In this document: positions 44,132 to 57,679 of the stretch, piece by piece | Position numbering within the stretch: position 1 is the first letter of the stretch | How the letters are laid out: every line of letters starts with the position of its first letter | From: Actinostola sp. cb2023 | Taxonomy: Eukaryota; Cnidaria; Anthozoa; Actiniaria; Actinostolidae | Assembly: GCA_033675265.1 (NCBI GenBank) | Contig: JAUJYZ010000013.1 | Span: 186,001 to 250,000, forward strand | Direction of reading: 5' to 3' | DNA length: 64,000 bases | Notes under the pieces: model-generated | The model's database searches: none | What the model was told of the DNA's origin: nothing | Seen by the model: only the letters and a program-made list of their open reading frames with translations | Made by a program: the position numbers and the translations under genes

Positions 44132-47100
44132 CTCTGTTGAGAGAGTGTGTGTGTGCGGTCGAGCTAGTGAAATATTAAATCCAACACAATGAAAGGTGTA
44201 GATACAGAAGAAACAAGCCGACTTCAGACAAAGCTAGCGCTCACTTCACTCATAAGTGAATTGGCTAGATTAGAGGACTTTTGCCGCCTTCCAATCAAAT
44301 TGCTTCTTCAGCGATATTTCACTCCTTGATTGGATAATCAGTGTGACATGCATGTCATACTTAGACATTGAAGTAATTGGCCATATAGGATATTGATAGA
44401 TGATTTAGTAATCCACCAATCGCGGCACAGAAGTTAATTAAGTAGCGGATAGCCCAAAGTGTCAACCTACGGGCTCTAATCAATCAAGCTGTCAATCATT
44501 GTCAATTATGTTTGTCAGTATTGTCTCTAGCTATGTGTTGAAGTGAGTGTAATGCTAAACGTCACTCTTGATCGTGGTGTTGCTTATATGTTTAAAAGGT
44601 ACCTTTTGTCGGCTTTGTAATCACAAAAGAGTCCCCATAGAAAAGACTACACTGGTGGCTTGCAAATCCCTCGCAAATCATAGGTTGAGCGCCGCGCTTC
44701 AAATAGAAGATCGCAGTAGAGCGGCTTTGCTTCACGCTATGTTTGTTTTGCGGCGTTGTTTGATGTAGTGACACTTGAATGTGTTATCTTATCAAGCTAT
44801 CTATCAGTGAGAGAGCTACAGGCGCTCGCGGTATTAAGAACCAGTGATTAGATAATGTGTTGACAAGTGTAATGGCCGTGACGGGCATGTCAAAGAACAC
44901 CAAAGGCCCTATCCAACATTTGCAAACTATTAACTCAAGCCTCGCCAGCCACTCGGGCGCCGGGCAAATTCGTGTGTTTATGCGATGTATTCAATGATTT
45001 CCAACCGAGCAAGGACCGCTTATTATCATCCGACAGACTATAGTTTGAGCTCTCTTTAGCCGGGTTACCAGCACCGCTGTAACTATTGGGAGTCGTGTTT
45101 TATTTACATAATTAATTCCAGAATTATTAAAGCAATTATTGGTCGCCTCGACGGAGAAATGAAATACCGAGAACTTTCTCGACTTGGTAAATTAAGCTCT
45201 TTATGTGTCCGCTTGTTGTCGGTGATTTCGAAACTTTCTATTTGGAATTGGAGTGAGAAATTCTCAATATACCTCCGTTGTTGATATTCTATTTCTGTGT
45301 CAATGAATAGTGGATTCGAAGGTTAAGCATAGCGAAATCGCCAGCTGGAGATCGAGTGAGAATAGCTCTGTAAACAAAAGCGAGGAGGGATAGTTTATCT
45401 GAGACACAGAAAGATGAGTCGTTGAGATTGAAAACAGAGTCTCTCCTTGGCCTTAAAGTTATCTTGATTCTCTGGTTATCTGGCTTTCATTTCACTGGGG
45501 GCGCATCTCAAGATAGCCGCAGCGCTGAGCAGGGAGAGATTTGGGGGCCGATTTGGTGGTGTGTGTCAGTCCAAAACGAAGCATGTGAAAGTTGTTATCA
45601 TTTAAAGGTGGAGTGAGAATAAGGCTGACAGTGTAAACAAAAAAGCGGCTTAATTTGTTTTTCACGGCCCCGTCTCATCCCGTTTTTGGCAGGTAATCTA
45701 GAGCAATCGAAAGTACACAATAAGCGGCCGCCGTGGATGTCAGATGAGTCATCCGGCTGTCACTTCTTATCTTGTCGTTTCATAACATAGCTTTCATTAC
45801 GAGCCAATTGTCAAAAAGTGGTACGCGGTAGGGACATCAAAGGAAGAGCCTTACTATGCCGAATCCTGCCCACTTCAACCAATACCCCACAAAGTTCATA
45901 GTCAAGGATCCTGGCTTTTAGGTTGGCACGAAAGTGTGCCATACTCTTACCCTTATCAAACATTGTATAAAGACAGAAAGTAATCTGTGTCACTAAGGAC
46001 AGGCCGCATGTTGAATTATTCATCAGTGAACATGGGAGGCCTACAGACTAAAAACACCATTAGTTTAGCCGAGAATAAATACATCATTAGCGCGCGGAGG
46101 TGTCAATCAAGTGGAAGTCGGTCGCCCGTCTTTTACTGAGTACCTTACGATTATTAATCGGTTGAACTTGACTTGAAAGAGCGCCGACCATGTCAATCCT
46201 GTCATCGCTCGGAAACATCGCTCGGTTTCAAGTACCTTGTCTGCCAACAGTAGCATCAAGCTGATGTGCTTTCGACTGATAGGAGCCAACAATTCTCGAC
46301 CGCAGAGCACGAGAAGACCAAACGTCGTCTTCCATGTGAACCAAAAAAACTCGAACAAAGAGCATGCTTGCGTTCACGTAGAGAACTTGTATGAAGCACT
46401 TCTTTCAAGCTGTTCGCAATATCAGGAATCGCAACCTTCTATTAATAAAATGGCGTCTTCTAAACCCAGCGCATTGTTATATTATTGTTCGAAGTCAGAC
46501 TAAAGAAATCACAATATTTTGAGTTGGAGATTTTCAAACCACATTAAAAAAAAAACTACACCAAGTGCGTTCATGGTTGTCTTTATGGCGGGCCAAAGGC
46601 TCGCTCTTTTTCGCATGCAACATTTCTGTACATTTGTCCTTTATTGACTTGCTTCCGGTCTTTGAGAACCGAATAACTTTAACATATAAAGGAAAGTGAG
46701 TTAACCAAACATGTATTATCAGAAACAGGAATTCAGGATCACGAATGATTGAGCGCCCGTCTGACGGGATGTTGCAACTTTAAACAGATTTCCTCTGGCA
46801 GTTTTCCTGAACTGAAAATGAACTGAGTACAATTTAGTTTTCGATTTTTTTTTCCTCTCTCAATAGTTCGTTCTCATATCGGTAGAGTTGTGTTTTTCTT
46901 TGGAAAATTCACAAATACTTTGAACATTTTCAGGGTTTTTTTTCCATCGTTTTATCAAGCCTTTTTTTTTCTATTTATCGCTTCGCACTTTTGTTTTCGT
47001 TTCGGTGTAATAATGACCTAATAATAATTTGGTGTTATTTCACTATGTTTTCGTGTGTATGTATGTATTTTTTGGTTCAAATAAGTCGGTCGGGATTGTA

Positions 47101-48707
47101 ATAAAGTACTCGTGAAACTATTGTAATTCAATGTTCACTAATAATCTGCGGTTAACTTTATGCTCTGAAACGAATCAAGTAACTCGATCAGGGAAAATGA
47201 AATTTTGTGAGCGTCTTCGTCAAAGTTTAAATTTCTGTTCAATTAATTTTCAAAAGACAAAACTGCGCGCAGTTCTTGTCGGCTTTGTCAAGCCGTCTTG
47301 TCGGGGCTTCAGTACGAATAAATCTATCGGCTTTTTGGCTTTCAACTAAGATTTCTATTCAAACATTCAGTGAACTTTAGGCCGCATCAGCGCGGCTCGA
47401 CATTCATTTATTGTTATTTATATATTTACTCGACCCGCCGAGCTTTAGTTTGGTTCCTCTACTGACTGAGTTTCGCCATAAGGAATTCAAAGTACATGCG
47501 GTCTAGACTTTCAATTTGTAGGTATAGGTTGCCTGTGCTCTAACCAAAGCAAAAGTCAACTAAACACGTTTCCAGTGGGAAGTAGTCGTACTAGTTTAGC
47601 GGCAAGAGTATATTACACGTAAATAGTCATCCTTGAAACGCCGCGCGCGTCGCAGTGAAAATCAGAGCAAATCTCACAGCACAACGCAACTGCCGATATT
47701 GGTTTGAACTCCGTCAGATTAGAAGTTGGTTTAATAACTCTGAGTTGTTTATCATTTAAGTTAGCGTTGGTATATACCGCTATGGCATAATACCCGATTT
47801 CCAACAACTTACAAAATGAATTTTCAACTGCGGTGATAAGTATGATTTCTTAATGTGCTCTAAAAAAAAAGCCTCCTTGGTTTAAAACATCTGCTTACAT
47901 TCTGTGTAACGTTCACATTGCCGACTTTACTTGGTTTCTTGGCCTTCATGGTTGTTTCTAGGTGTCATTTCCATTGATCTGCCCTCTCACGCGATGTATG
48001 TCCATCTTCTTCTTGTATGGCCTCAGTTGGTCCTCGTCTCGACAGTTGACTCTCAAAGTGTCTGTCACGTCGAGTGCTGACCCTTCAGGAGCGACCGTCT
48101 GCTAATGCATTTGTGTTTGGTGAATATCATGTATATGATACTCGGCTGCCGCGTGCTGCTTTTGGAAACTAGCACATCCGCACTCACTCTTGGCGTAGTT
48201 CCTGCAGGCGCGAAAGCAAGCCGCACAAGTATCACATGGTTTATGGAAGCTCTAGTAGCTCTTGATGTTGAATTTTGTCTTTGATATGTTAACGTTAGCC
48301 TACCTAACACTATTCGGTTGCGCGTCATGTGCGGGAGCGATTGCTATATGCGTGTATATGCTAACATGGGAGTGGCATTGGTTAGCGCTTCAACTCTCAT
48401 TGTGTTTCAATGAGTTACATCGCAGTTGGACCAATAACGGCGCGCTTTGTTTGTGGCGATGGGGTTCCTGTGCCTGTCCTAAGTTCTTTGTCCGTCCATT
48501 GACAACCCCCCAGCGAGTCATTCTTCAACCGTTTCAGTTGAAACAGTTTGAGTTGAGGATTCGTTGTTTGATTTTATAGTTAGGTGTATCGAGGGTGTGC
48601 TGTCACCTTACACAGCGGGTAACGTCCACAAGACTCGCGCAAAACATTACAAACCGCTTGCAGACCTTGGAGTGCGCATATTTGTTATCATGCTACTTTG
48701 AAACAGG

Positions 48708-48885
48708 TGGCGATCTGCGATGAAGTAATGATCAAACATTCTAGAACGAATCATCAGTCTTTTCGATCCGTCGATCTGCGAAGAAGTGATGATCAAACAT
48801 TCTAGAACGAATCGTCAGTCTTTTCCGTCGATCTGCGAAGAAGTGATGATCAAATATTCTAGAACGAATCATCAGTTTTTCCGTA
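48708..48885 (+). repeat. ~60-bp tandem triplication
   Basis: Three copies of GATCTGCGAAGAAGTGATGA, TCAAACATTCTAGAACGAAT and CATCAGTCTTTTC, separated by short variable pieces. A 69-codon open frame crosses them, but I see no family match. Confidence 0.85.
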
Positions 48886-49004
48886 AAAGCGAGTACTTTT
48901 TTATCCTTTTTGTGATGGATGAGTATGAATGGCCGAAGGGCATTGAGATGAAGTTTAGAAATACTGTTACTATGCTTGAAAGCTTTGCAATATAATAAAT
49001 AATA

Positions 49005-49420
49005 ATAATATACAATACAATATTTTATTGAGCACGCTCCAAAGGGTCTTTCAGTGTCAATTTACAATAAATGACTGTAAATATCAACTAGAAACCGCAA
49101 CCAACACCATCGGTACCAGTACAACTAGAGACAATTTCTTACACATGACATAGCCCCCCTCCCCCCTCCTTGAAATTTCAAGAACGTAATCGATGTCTTG
49201 TTTGTTCGTGTTATTTGCGCTCGCCGAGGGACTTGCAACTTTTGTTTCGTTATGATATATTTTTGTTTTAGAAATTACAGCTATCCAAGACAAGAATGCG
49301 TTACATTTTTTTATGAAAAAAGAAGCCTTCCATACCGCGAGCATATTCTCAAGGGACGTTCTCCCAAGCCCCCAAACCATTATTGCAAAGTACAGTTCTC
49401 GTTCGTGCGCGTCAGGTGAC
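49005..49420. other. Unassigned stretch with open frames on both strands
   Basis: The minus-strand frame 49422-49084 (112 codons) and the plus-strand frame 49198-49419 mirror one another. It contains AATAATAATATACAATACAA followed by ATTTTATTGAGC. I recognise no protein family and assign no gene. Confidence 0.3.
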
Positions 49421-50990
49421 AAAAACTGTTCAGGTGCGGGACTTACCAGATTAGTGATTCATCTTTGACTCAGCCTTGAAAAAGAAGTGATTAAGCAACG
49501 CAATGGATGATAAGAAAAGCCTCGGATGACACAGTTGGACAAAAACTTTTAGTTTCAATGAACCGACAAAACATACGAACAGCAGGGAATGGGTGGGGCG
49601 TATTTCTCATTTCATCCCATCTGATTAAAAACTGAGACAAACACTAGCTGTTTAAGCTACTTTTGGGTACGAGACAGTATTTGGTTGAGATAGAATGTTT
49701 ACAACGTGCTGGAGGGAGCGATGATAGTGTTTTATCGAGTTCGCTTGGGACATCTGTTGCGTGAACAGTTTCAACATCTTTTAGATTCTCGATTGTGTTT
49801 CGACTCGCAATCACTAACATATCTGTCAGTCGTCAGTCCAATCAACTGAACCTATTCATGTATCCACAAGACAACGCCGGGATAAAACAAGCCGAATTAA
49901 TGCAGATAAGAATACAGAATACAACTGTCACACTCATCTCAGCCCGAGCATAATAGCAATCATCTATTTGTCTCTCTTCTATTAGAAAATGAAAATTAGA
50001 GGGAAATTACCCCACAACATATGTCCCCAATAAACTGATGTCCCATTGCGTATTCAGACTAACCTTCTAAGTCACGCGTCACTGGCATTGCACAGGGGAG
50101 CGTGGCGGCAGAATGGCTGCAATGCGAAAATGATTTTAGATGGGCGCTCTTATCATGTTGTTTTTTTTTCACCATGAATGTGATCAGTCTTTGTGGCACT
50201 TGCCAGGCGCCATTCGGTAAATTGGATTAAATGAAAAACCCTGCCTTATTGAAATCATTTCACTAAATGGACAAAGCTGTGCCAAAGGTTTGACATTTTT
50301 TCATATGTTCCACGACTGGGCTTTTTCAAGTGATGTGGAGTCGATTTTCACTTTCTTCACTCTATATTTATTTCGTAGACTTTGTAGTTGGTCTCTAACA
50401 AGCTTGGCGACCAAAGATGAGCTAATTTTGTTTTTTTAGGTCACGTGACTCCCGTAGGTCACGTGATCAACCTTGTTTTCACCAAGAATAGGAGACATGG
50501 CGCAGGCATGAGCACAAGAATCTACTTTCTTTCTTTTTTTACTTTCTATTTCTTATGCTTGCTTCCCCCCGTTTTCACGTGATAAATTCTTGCATTATAA
50601 ATGTCCGTATTCTTAAAGTCACTACTCGTAACTTTAGATATATATTTATAATACCACAATAGTATATTATTATGATCCTTAATTGAACACAGTGTTTCGA
50701 TGCTGTTGACTATAAATTTGTTGTGTGATGGTTTTGAGGGGTGAAAGGTTCATCTGTATGTTTGTTAATCTTGATCAACCATTCGAATGATAAGACAAAA
50801 ATAGGGCGACTTTAGAGAATGTCTAAAAATAGGCGGAAAGCCATTTAAATGCTGCATCATGCATCCCGTTTTCGTTTACGATGGTATAAATAAATCAACC
50901 GTATAAATAACCGATAGATCTGTCGGTGAATAAATGATGGTGATGAATAAATAAACAAATTACCATACGCACTGTGAAGAAGTAAAGCGA

Positions 50991-51222
50991 AGATAATAAG
51001 GCCATAAATAATGAACAGGAATGAGCATTCAAGGCACGACACGTGAAATACCAACACAAGGGCTGGTCTCCACCGCATGCATAACATACCCCGGGGGGAG
51101 GGGTACTCGCCATAAATAATGAACAGGAATGAGCATTCAAGGCACGACACGTGAAATACCAACACAAGGGCTGGTCTCCACCGCATGCATAACATACCCC
51201 GGAGGGAGGGGTACTCACCATA
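50991..51222 (+). repeat. Tandem direct duplication, ~112 bp
   Basis: Two copies of a segment containing CATAAATAATGAACAGGAAT, GCACGACACGTGAAATACCA, GGGCTGGTCTCCACCGCATG and CCCCGG. The second runs into ATAATTTAGGGAGTGGTG, which is related to sequence at 37238. Confidence 0.9.
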
Positions 51223-51530
51223 ATTTAGGGAGTGGTGTCCCACCCGGACCTCTGAAGCCTGGCCCTGTTTCAGTGTAGCTTGGCCTTTTTAGGGATGGGA
51301 AAGGGGAGAGGGCGAAGAGAATAACTGAGAATATATCCCCTTTCCCTCGCCCCAAACCCCTCAGTAAAAACCCACAATCTACGCAGGCTAGTTTCAGTGC
51401 AGAAATGTCGATTGGCATGCCTTGTTTACTAACTTATTAACCCTGTACGTTTAGTGTAAATTGTGCATTATTATTATTACTTACATGTACAATACCCTCC
51501 CCCTTAGTATAAGAACTATTAGTATAATTT

Positions 51531-51606
51531 TAGACTTGAATATAGAGTTTCGCGCGCCTTTGCCGAATAATTGTTTTAAAGGCGCGCGAAACTATATTCA
51601 AGTCTA
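51531..51606. repeat. Perfect-arm hairpin, GCGCGC stem
   Basis: AGACTTGAATATAGAGTTTC and GCGCGCCTTT on the left pair with AAAGGCGCGCGAAACTATA and TTCAAGTCT on the right. The stem is about 30 bp with a loop of about 15 nt. Likely a MITE or solo foldback. Confidence 0.75.
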
Positions 51607-51759
51607 TAACTGCTATTATCATCATTTCATCGGGCATTGTGGCGTATTTTGCGGTCTAAAATGGTGAAATCAGTATTTTAGCCCTCTGCTCTAAACCAAT
51701 CAAAAATAAGGAAATAACCCAGCCAGCCAATCAGAACGGCAAACCATTCAACTGTTCGC

Positions 51760-52115
51760 GCCGTTACTTCTTGCAAAATAGCTAAAAAAACTAACGAAGA
51801 AACTAATTCACAGTCTTCTCAGCTAGATGAAGAGGACATACAGAAACTCGAAGAAGAATTCATGTCCCAAAACACGAGGAAACAAACTTTGTGGGGAATG
51901 AAAAAGTTCAGTGACTGGTGCGCCAAGAGAGACGAATTGCACTCTGCACTGCACTCAGTAAGCCTTGCAGAATTGTCTGAGCAGCATTCTTCGCAGATTT
52001 TATGCAAAGTTTAAAACAAACCAGAAGAAGCCCTCACACCAAGTGCCTTGACGAGTATCAGAGCTGCAGTAGACCGCAGTAGCTCCATTCCCGGCGGCGA
52101 AGTAAATGTAAGTTT
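51760..52115 (+). pseudogene. Crypton-like tyrosine-recombinase fragment, frameshifted
   Basis: Frame one (51760-52013) reads QLDEEDIQKLEEEFMSQNTR and KQTLWGMKKFSDWCAKRDE, the N-terminal core-binding region of Crypton-type tyrosine recombinases, also found in QRICH1/ZMYM/KCTD1-like host genes. A second frame then gives SILRRFYAKFKTNQKK. A third gives EEALTPSALTSIRAAVDR, the next conserved block. Two frameshifts and a stop are needed to join these, and no catalytic Arg-His-Tyr domain follows before 52400. It is therefore a decayed element or exapted-exon relic. Recognition is by motif order from memory. Confidence 0.55.
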
Positions 52116-52549
52116 GTCTTCGTCGAGCGAAACCTGAGGCAATTTAATTATGCCAAACTGCCAGTTCAGTGATTGCACAATTAATTTTAACGCTTCTAAA
52201 TGACTTTCTTTGCTGTTGATGGAATTCTGTTATTTTTCCTTTCAAGAGAACTTTGGTGCAAAGATTGTTTTGACAAATTTTACAGTTTTCTCCACAGTTT
52301 TAAGTTATGTAAACATTTTCAACTAAAATAAATGTCGACGCGACGCCGGTAGTGTTCAAAATGTCGCTTACTGTCTTTGATTCCTTTTCTAAATACCCGA
52401 TGAAATGATTATAATAGGGGCTCGGGCCAAAATGAGCCTGACTCGGGCCAAAAACATATTTACGCCCGCGACATCAACTCTATTGTTATATGATATAACG
52501 CGCGCTCTGATTGGCCAAATGATGCGTATGCCGCGCGCATGCTCTATGA

Positions 52550-52665
52550 GAGCAGCACGCGCAAAATCATCGCTCAACCAATCAGAATGCTTAGACACGG
52601 CACGGTGCCGTCACCGCACGAAGCGTACCGTAACTACTTCCCACTCATACGAAAACGACTATAGG
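52550..52665. mobile_element. Partial GTCGTTTTCGTATGAG MITE (subfamily A)
   Basis: Contains CGCTCAACCAATCAGAATGC and ends CTCATACGAAAACGACTATA. The matching left end is missing or worn. Confidence 0.55.
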
Positions 52666-52689
52666 CTCAGCTATAGCCACGAAGTGACA

Positions 52690-52905
52690 TTCTTGAGACA
52701 CACTGTGCAACAATTGCATGCACGTAATATTGCTGGCAATATCGATGCAGCGTGTGTCCACCCCTGCAACTGTTGTAGCCAAGGTTATTGAAGTACAGTG
52801 CGATGCTTGTGCAACATTGCGCGCAATAAATTGCAAGAGGTGGGCTTGTGCAACATTGCGCGCAATAAATTGCAAGAGGTGGGCACGCTAAGATCATGCA
52901 TGTTG
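52690..52905. mobile_element. Worn relative of the GGACACACGG MITE
   Basis: Shares GTGCAACATTGCGCGCAATA and GCAGCGTGTGTCCACC with the element at 31674. A 42-bp piece (GCTTGTGCAACATTGCGCGC and AAATTGCAAGAGGTGGG) is tandemly duplicated at about 52808-52885. Confidence 0.5.
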
Positions 52906-53459
52906 CTGTCAATATTGAATGCAATGTTATGTGACCCAGGAAGGAATGACCCAGCCTATTCCCATGGCACGTTTAAAGAGGGAAAGCCTGGGACCTGGAT
53001 GAGCAAGGTCTTCGTGTAGCTGCACAAAGAGTCTAGCTTTTCGAGTTCACAGCTACCGTGTAAAACCGCTGTACTTATTGATAACAGACGCAGTGTAAAT
53101 TATTCACAAATTTCAACAAGAACACGAAAAAATGTCGACATGAAACAATAGAAACATTTTTGAATTGCACGGACTGTTCTCTGAATCGAGGCTAACCCTG
53201 TAGTAAATGCGTCTTTTGTCAAGGACAGCGGTCATCTCTAAACAACGCGAAACTGGAGTAATGTCCTGACCTAGAACGACAATAGAACAATAGCCAGGAC
53301 TTTTGTGCAGCTACACGAACGGACCTGACCCCAGGATGGGTACTACCCAGAGATTCATAGGAGCTACTATTTGCTAAACCCTCCGAATTACCTGCTTATT
53401 TTAAGAGAAGATGTCGCAAACACATTTTGAATCCACTTGCGTTCGCTTTAATACAATGT

Positions 53460-53947
53460 TTAAAGGGGAACTGAAGACTAAATTTATTTTCTCAAGAAAG
53501 TTAGATATGACTTATATTAGCATTACTTGAGTATTATTTTTTGTAAATCTTTCTTAGATATCATCATAATTTACGTTCAATATGGAATATCATCCGCCAT
53601 TTTGCCGTTTTACCGTCGGCTCAGATCTTTTTGTTTGTGACGTCGTTCATGGGGAATAGTAAAATCCGCTCACAACATTCTCTCGGGTACAAGGAAATAC
53701 AATGTAGTTATAATTACTCTACATTGTGATTGCACTTTCCCTTGGAATAGGTGACGTCAGACATGGGGAATAATTACTGAAGTGAGCCGCGCTCAATTCA
53801 GCGGTAATCCATGTGTTTCTACAATTAAAACTCAAGGTTTTTCTCCATAAAAATAAAAACAATTGGAAATTATTTCAGAAAATGAATGGACACAACATTC
53901 TCTTTGTTTTTATCTAGAGATACATTTAGACTTCAGTTCTCCTTTAA
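53460..53947. mobile_element. MITE with AAAGGGGAACTGAAG ends
   Basis: The left end TTAAAGGGGAACTGAAGACT and right end AGACTTCAGTTCTCCTTTAA are inverted repeats of about 22 bp. Length is about 488 bp. The inner part contains a repeated GACGTC...CATGGGGAATA motif. No transposase frame. Confidence 0.65.
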
Positions 53948-54070
53948 TACAAAATATGGCGGGAAAACAAAACTCCCATGATCCCTTGGGATCTCAACTT
54001 TGATATTTCTAATAATCATAATTCATTGCTGGGGTGCATTTCTAGGGTGACAAACTCTATTAAGCAGACA

Positions 54071-54310
54071 GAGTCGTTTTCGTATATGAGTGCATGGGAA
54101 AGTTACGGTACCGTGCTGTGCCGTATTGAAAGAGTTTGATTGGATGAGATGCATCTGCATGCTTTTTGATTGGTTCAGAAAGGAAGCCATTTGAGTGTCA
54201 CTCTGCTGGTTGCTGCTCCCACTACCCTGGTCGGTTAGAATACAGATGTTCCCTGACTGCCTTCTGGATATATTCTAGTTCCTAAAACACAACAACAAAA
54301 AACGACTCTA
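54071..54310. mobile_element. GTCGTTTTCGTATGAG MITE (subfamily B), interrupted
   Basis: The left end is GAGTCGTTTTCGTATATGAG and the core is as in the 32491 copy. About 95 bp of unrelated sequence (from TGCTGGTTGCTGCTCC) replaces the normal right interior before AACGACTCTA. Confidence 0.6.
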
Positions 54311-54517
54311 ACCTGGACGATCATCTATCGTGATCGCAAATCCACTTCTACGAACATTAAGTAAAAACGCTCTTATAATAGAGCCTCCGGGCGTGAACTA
54401 ACGGCTTTCTCTTAACTGGTAATCATTCATGTAATATTAAGTACCAGACTACTTGGTCACTCAAACACTAAACGATATTATTCCACATCATTTCTCAGCC
54501 CCACTCATCATTGAATC

Positions 54518-54760
54518 CTTGACGTTCAAAGGTTTAGTGCGCACCGCGAACCGGGCCATAAATTATCCTGAATAATTGGAGCCGCCTATACTAAAGTAAT
54601 GGACGGTTTTTGCGTGAGTTCGATGTATAGTCGTACTTTCCTTGACGTTCAAAGGTTTAGTGCGCACCGCGTTCCGGGCCATAAATTATCCTCGTATAAT
54701 TGGAGCCCGCCTTTCAGTAAAATAATGGACGCATTTTGCGTGAATTCCATGTAGTCGTCT
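54518..54760 (+). repeat. Tandem direct duplication, ~120 bp
   Basis: Two diverged copies starting CTTGACGTTCAAAGGTTTAG and TGCGCACCGCG, then GGGCCATAAATTATCCT and TAATGGACG. They differ by small indels. Confidence 0.85.
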
Positions 54761-55501
54761 TAATGTCGCTGATTGAATAATAGAACTCGTACTATTAAAT
54801 ATCGAGTTACAGAACTCTTCTTGACCGACATTTCATGAAAAATAATTCTTTCACGAAAACGTTACGTCGAACGTTCTAGAGGGACTGAAATAGTGTAACG
54901 ATTGACGTCATAGGGTCCACCCGTCCTTGTCTTGACTAAAAATGAAATCGATATCTTACACCCGTTCACTTGAAGTAGCTTCTCTCGCGCATGAGATAAA
55001 TTGAAAAACTGTTCATTTATTTAGTGTATATTTTCCCGTAATTTTTGAGTTGTGTATTTTATTAGTAGAGTTTCAAGTAATGGGTATTTTTAGTACCTGT
55101 GGCATGCGATTAATCATGTTAAACACGAATGAACGTTCGTACACGTACATCGAGAGAATTTGGGAAAAGGGAGAACACTGGTGGAAATGTGATTATCATG
55201 CATTTTTATCCTTTATTTTTCCATCCATTTTCTTTCATCTTTCCTTTTGGTCAATCAAGTTTTTTTTCTTTTTTGATCACTCCACGAGAGATATTTTTTC
55301 TCCATTCTTGGGTTGTTGGTTTTCGTTTCAACAACAGCTTTATGTGTACTCGACTTTGTCGTACATTTACAGAGAACTAAAAATAGAGAAAGGGATAAAT
55401 ATATGTTTATGTTCGAAATAGAGCACAGCTACTTAAAATAGCTTGACTAGAGTGTTTTCAGTATCTGCGCATATATCTTAGCGCGTGTCATCTCTAGTAT
55501 A

Positions 55502-55688
55502 CAGGGCCATACACAGCACAGGGGCAGGGGGCGATTGCCCCCCCCCCCCCCCCCCCCCCCTAGCAGGGCGAAAAAGATACCAAACGGTACTGAGAACTAT
55601 ACTATTTTATTTATTTTTTGTTGTTATAATACGTACTGCTGCCCCCCCCCCTCCCCCCTTGAATTTTGGGTTATGTACCGCGCCCTGG
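55502..55688. mobile_element. CAGGGCCGTACA MITE, copy 2
   Basis: The left end CAGGGCCATACACAGCACAG and right end TTATGTACCGCGCCCTGG match the element at 28463. It contains a C run of about 22 nt where the other copy has a G run, GCGAAAAAGATACC, and AATACGTACTGC. Confidence 0.7.
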
Positions 55689-57679
55689 ACTATCGCCCTC
55701 TAAACTCGACATGTTCAAACATTCATGTTTGACAATCCATCTTTTTCTTCGACTTTCAATTAATCAAACACATTGGGACTAAAGTTTCCCCTCCGTTTTT
55801 TCTCTGTTTCTTGTTTTTATTAGTTTGTCCTTTCGGGGTTTTTTTTTTCGTTTTTGAAAAACAAATTGTTTCTTATTTTCATTTGCTTCTTCTTCGGATT
55901 TTTTTCGTTTTGTTTCTTGCCTTGAATTTTAGTTTTGAATTTATTTATTTTTGAATTTTTTGAAAATTTTTTTGTTTCTTATTTTTCTTTGTTTCTTTCG
56001 ATTTTTTTCCTTTGGTTTCTCGTCTTTATTTTTATTTATTTATTTATTTATTTTTGGTTTCTTGTTTTGACATATTCTTTGTTTCCCCTCAATTTAAACA
56101 TTGATCATAACATCGCTTTGTTTGTTAAGATTGATGTGTTCTGAAGCTATTTGTCCCATTTCTACATAATCTACAACTGATATCTCAGTCGTAATTACCC
56201 AACTTCATTCAAAACATTGTCAATGTTATCTCATCCTCTCACCGACTGATTCAGCGAAAACCATTTTCTTTTCAGCCGTTGACTCAGACATTGACTCAGT
56301 TTCTGTATCTCGAAGGCAATTTTCGTAGCCCCTAAATGGTCATTAATATCAGAAACTTTCTCAAATCCTTTGAATTAATCACGAGTTATTAGTGAAGCCC
56401 TATAATTAATAGCGACTTGTTTAGCTGCAGCCTGTATGCCCTGAAGCAGTGTTTCCAACCACAATGGTTGTCTATATTAGAATCACTCAGCGCGTGCTTG
56501 TTCGACCCCCTACAACCCTCCTTAACGCTTGTTATATTAATAACTGTAAGGATTCCCATCCGACTTTTATTTCACCCTCTTTTTGTTTTAAAAGAGCAAA
56601 GTGGTGTATCCTTTTTCGGCTAAGATCGTTCTTTGGGAAGTGCTAAGAAGGCTGCGGCTTGTTTTAGGCTTTACATATCTGATTCATTATACCTTTGGCG
56701 CTTAATCATTGGAGTGATAAGCGACTTCCATCACTAAATTACCGATAAACGCGCTTTTAATCTAAGATGTAATCACAAAAGCATAAACCATCAATCTTGT
56801 GTAAAGCTTGCGCGGTTGTGGTGAGCGATATTATGATCTCCAAAGCCAGCGGTACCAACAAACACGTGCAACCGTCAAATCGTCGGCGGCCTCAAACGCC
56901 ATCAATGTCAGCTTACAGATCAATCTAAAGTACTTCAATTCGTGAAGCAATATTACTAATTCTCTGGATGCTAAACAAGTCATTTACATGTCGGGAAAAA
57001 GTATGGGGGTGTGGACGAAGCCGGGAAAAGATCAACAGCCAGAGGAAGAGGATTTATATCGATTATAGATTTAAGGGATTTCTTTGAAAAAAGGTTTTAC
57101 CCGGTAGAAAACCTAAGTTTCTTTTTAGATTATAATTGTTATTATTATTAGTAGTAGTATTATAGTAGGCCAAGCTGTGTCTAGATGTCGCTCAGTTTGT
57201 CACTCAATTGTCGCTGTCTCCCTGTGCCGCGCATGCTCACAAGTGATCAGTCTGATATTGTCAGATTAGTGTGATAAGTGGAGACTCGTTTATTCTCAAC
57301 ATCACGCGATGCGAATGATCGACAAATGTACTTTTGAAGTCTATAAATTTCATGTTTCTTTGGAGTAATTAATTCTTGCATGACTGATGAGCCTAAAATA
57401 ATTTCTACACACACCAAAGTAAAAGGAATAGCTGGACGAATATTTCTGTATAATGATTATTTTTAAATATATTTATATAAAACCACATGATTATCAATAC
57501 GTAATCGTCATGTTTCGGCCCCATTTTCTTTTCTTTCGTGTCAACGTTAGGAACATAGTATTATTCACTTTATTGCAACACAATAGAAACGACTAACATT
57601 GAAATTCTGGAATTCTTTGACATTAGAATGTTATTCCGAGATGTTGAAACATTTAGGAATTGGGTAGTAAGAGTGTTGT

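Noticed and set aside
44281..44332. Plus-strand peptide RLPIKLLLQRYF resembling the start of Nlz exon 1
   Set aside because: It is on the wrong strand for the NET gene, and a better exon 1 is found on the minus strand at 44131-43985 with correct phase.
48262..48579. 105-codon plus-strand frame with hydrophobic segment
   Set aside because: No family recognised, and the overlapping antisense frame is equally open. Probably chance.
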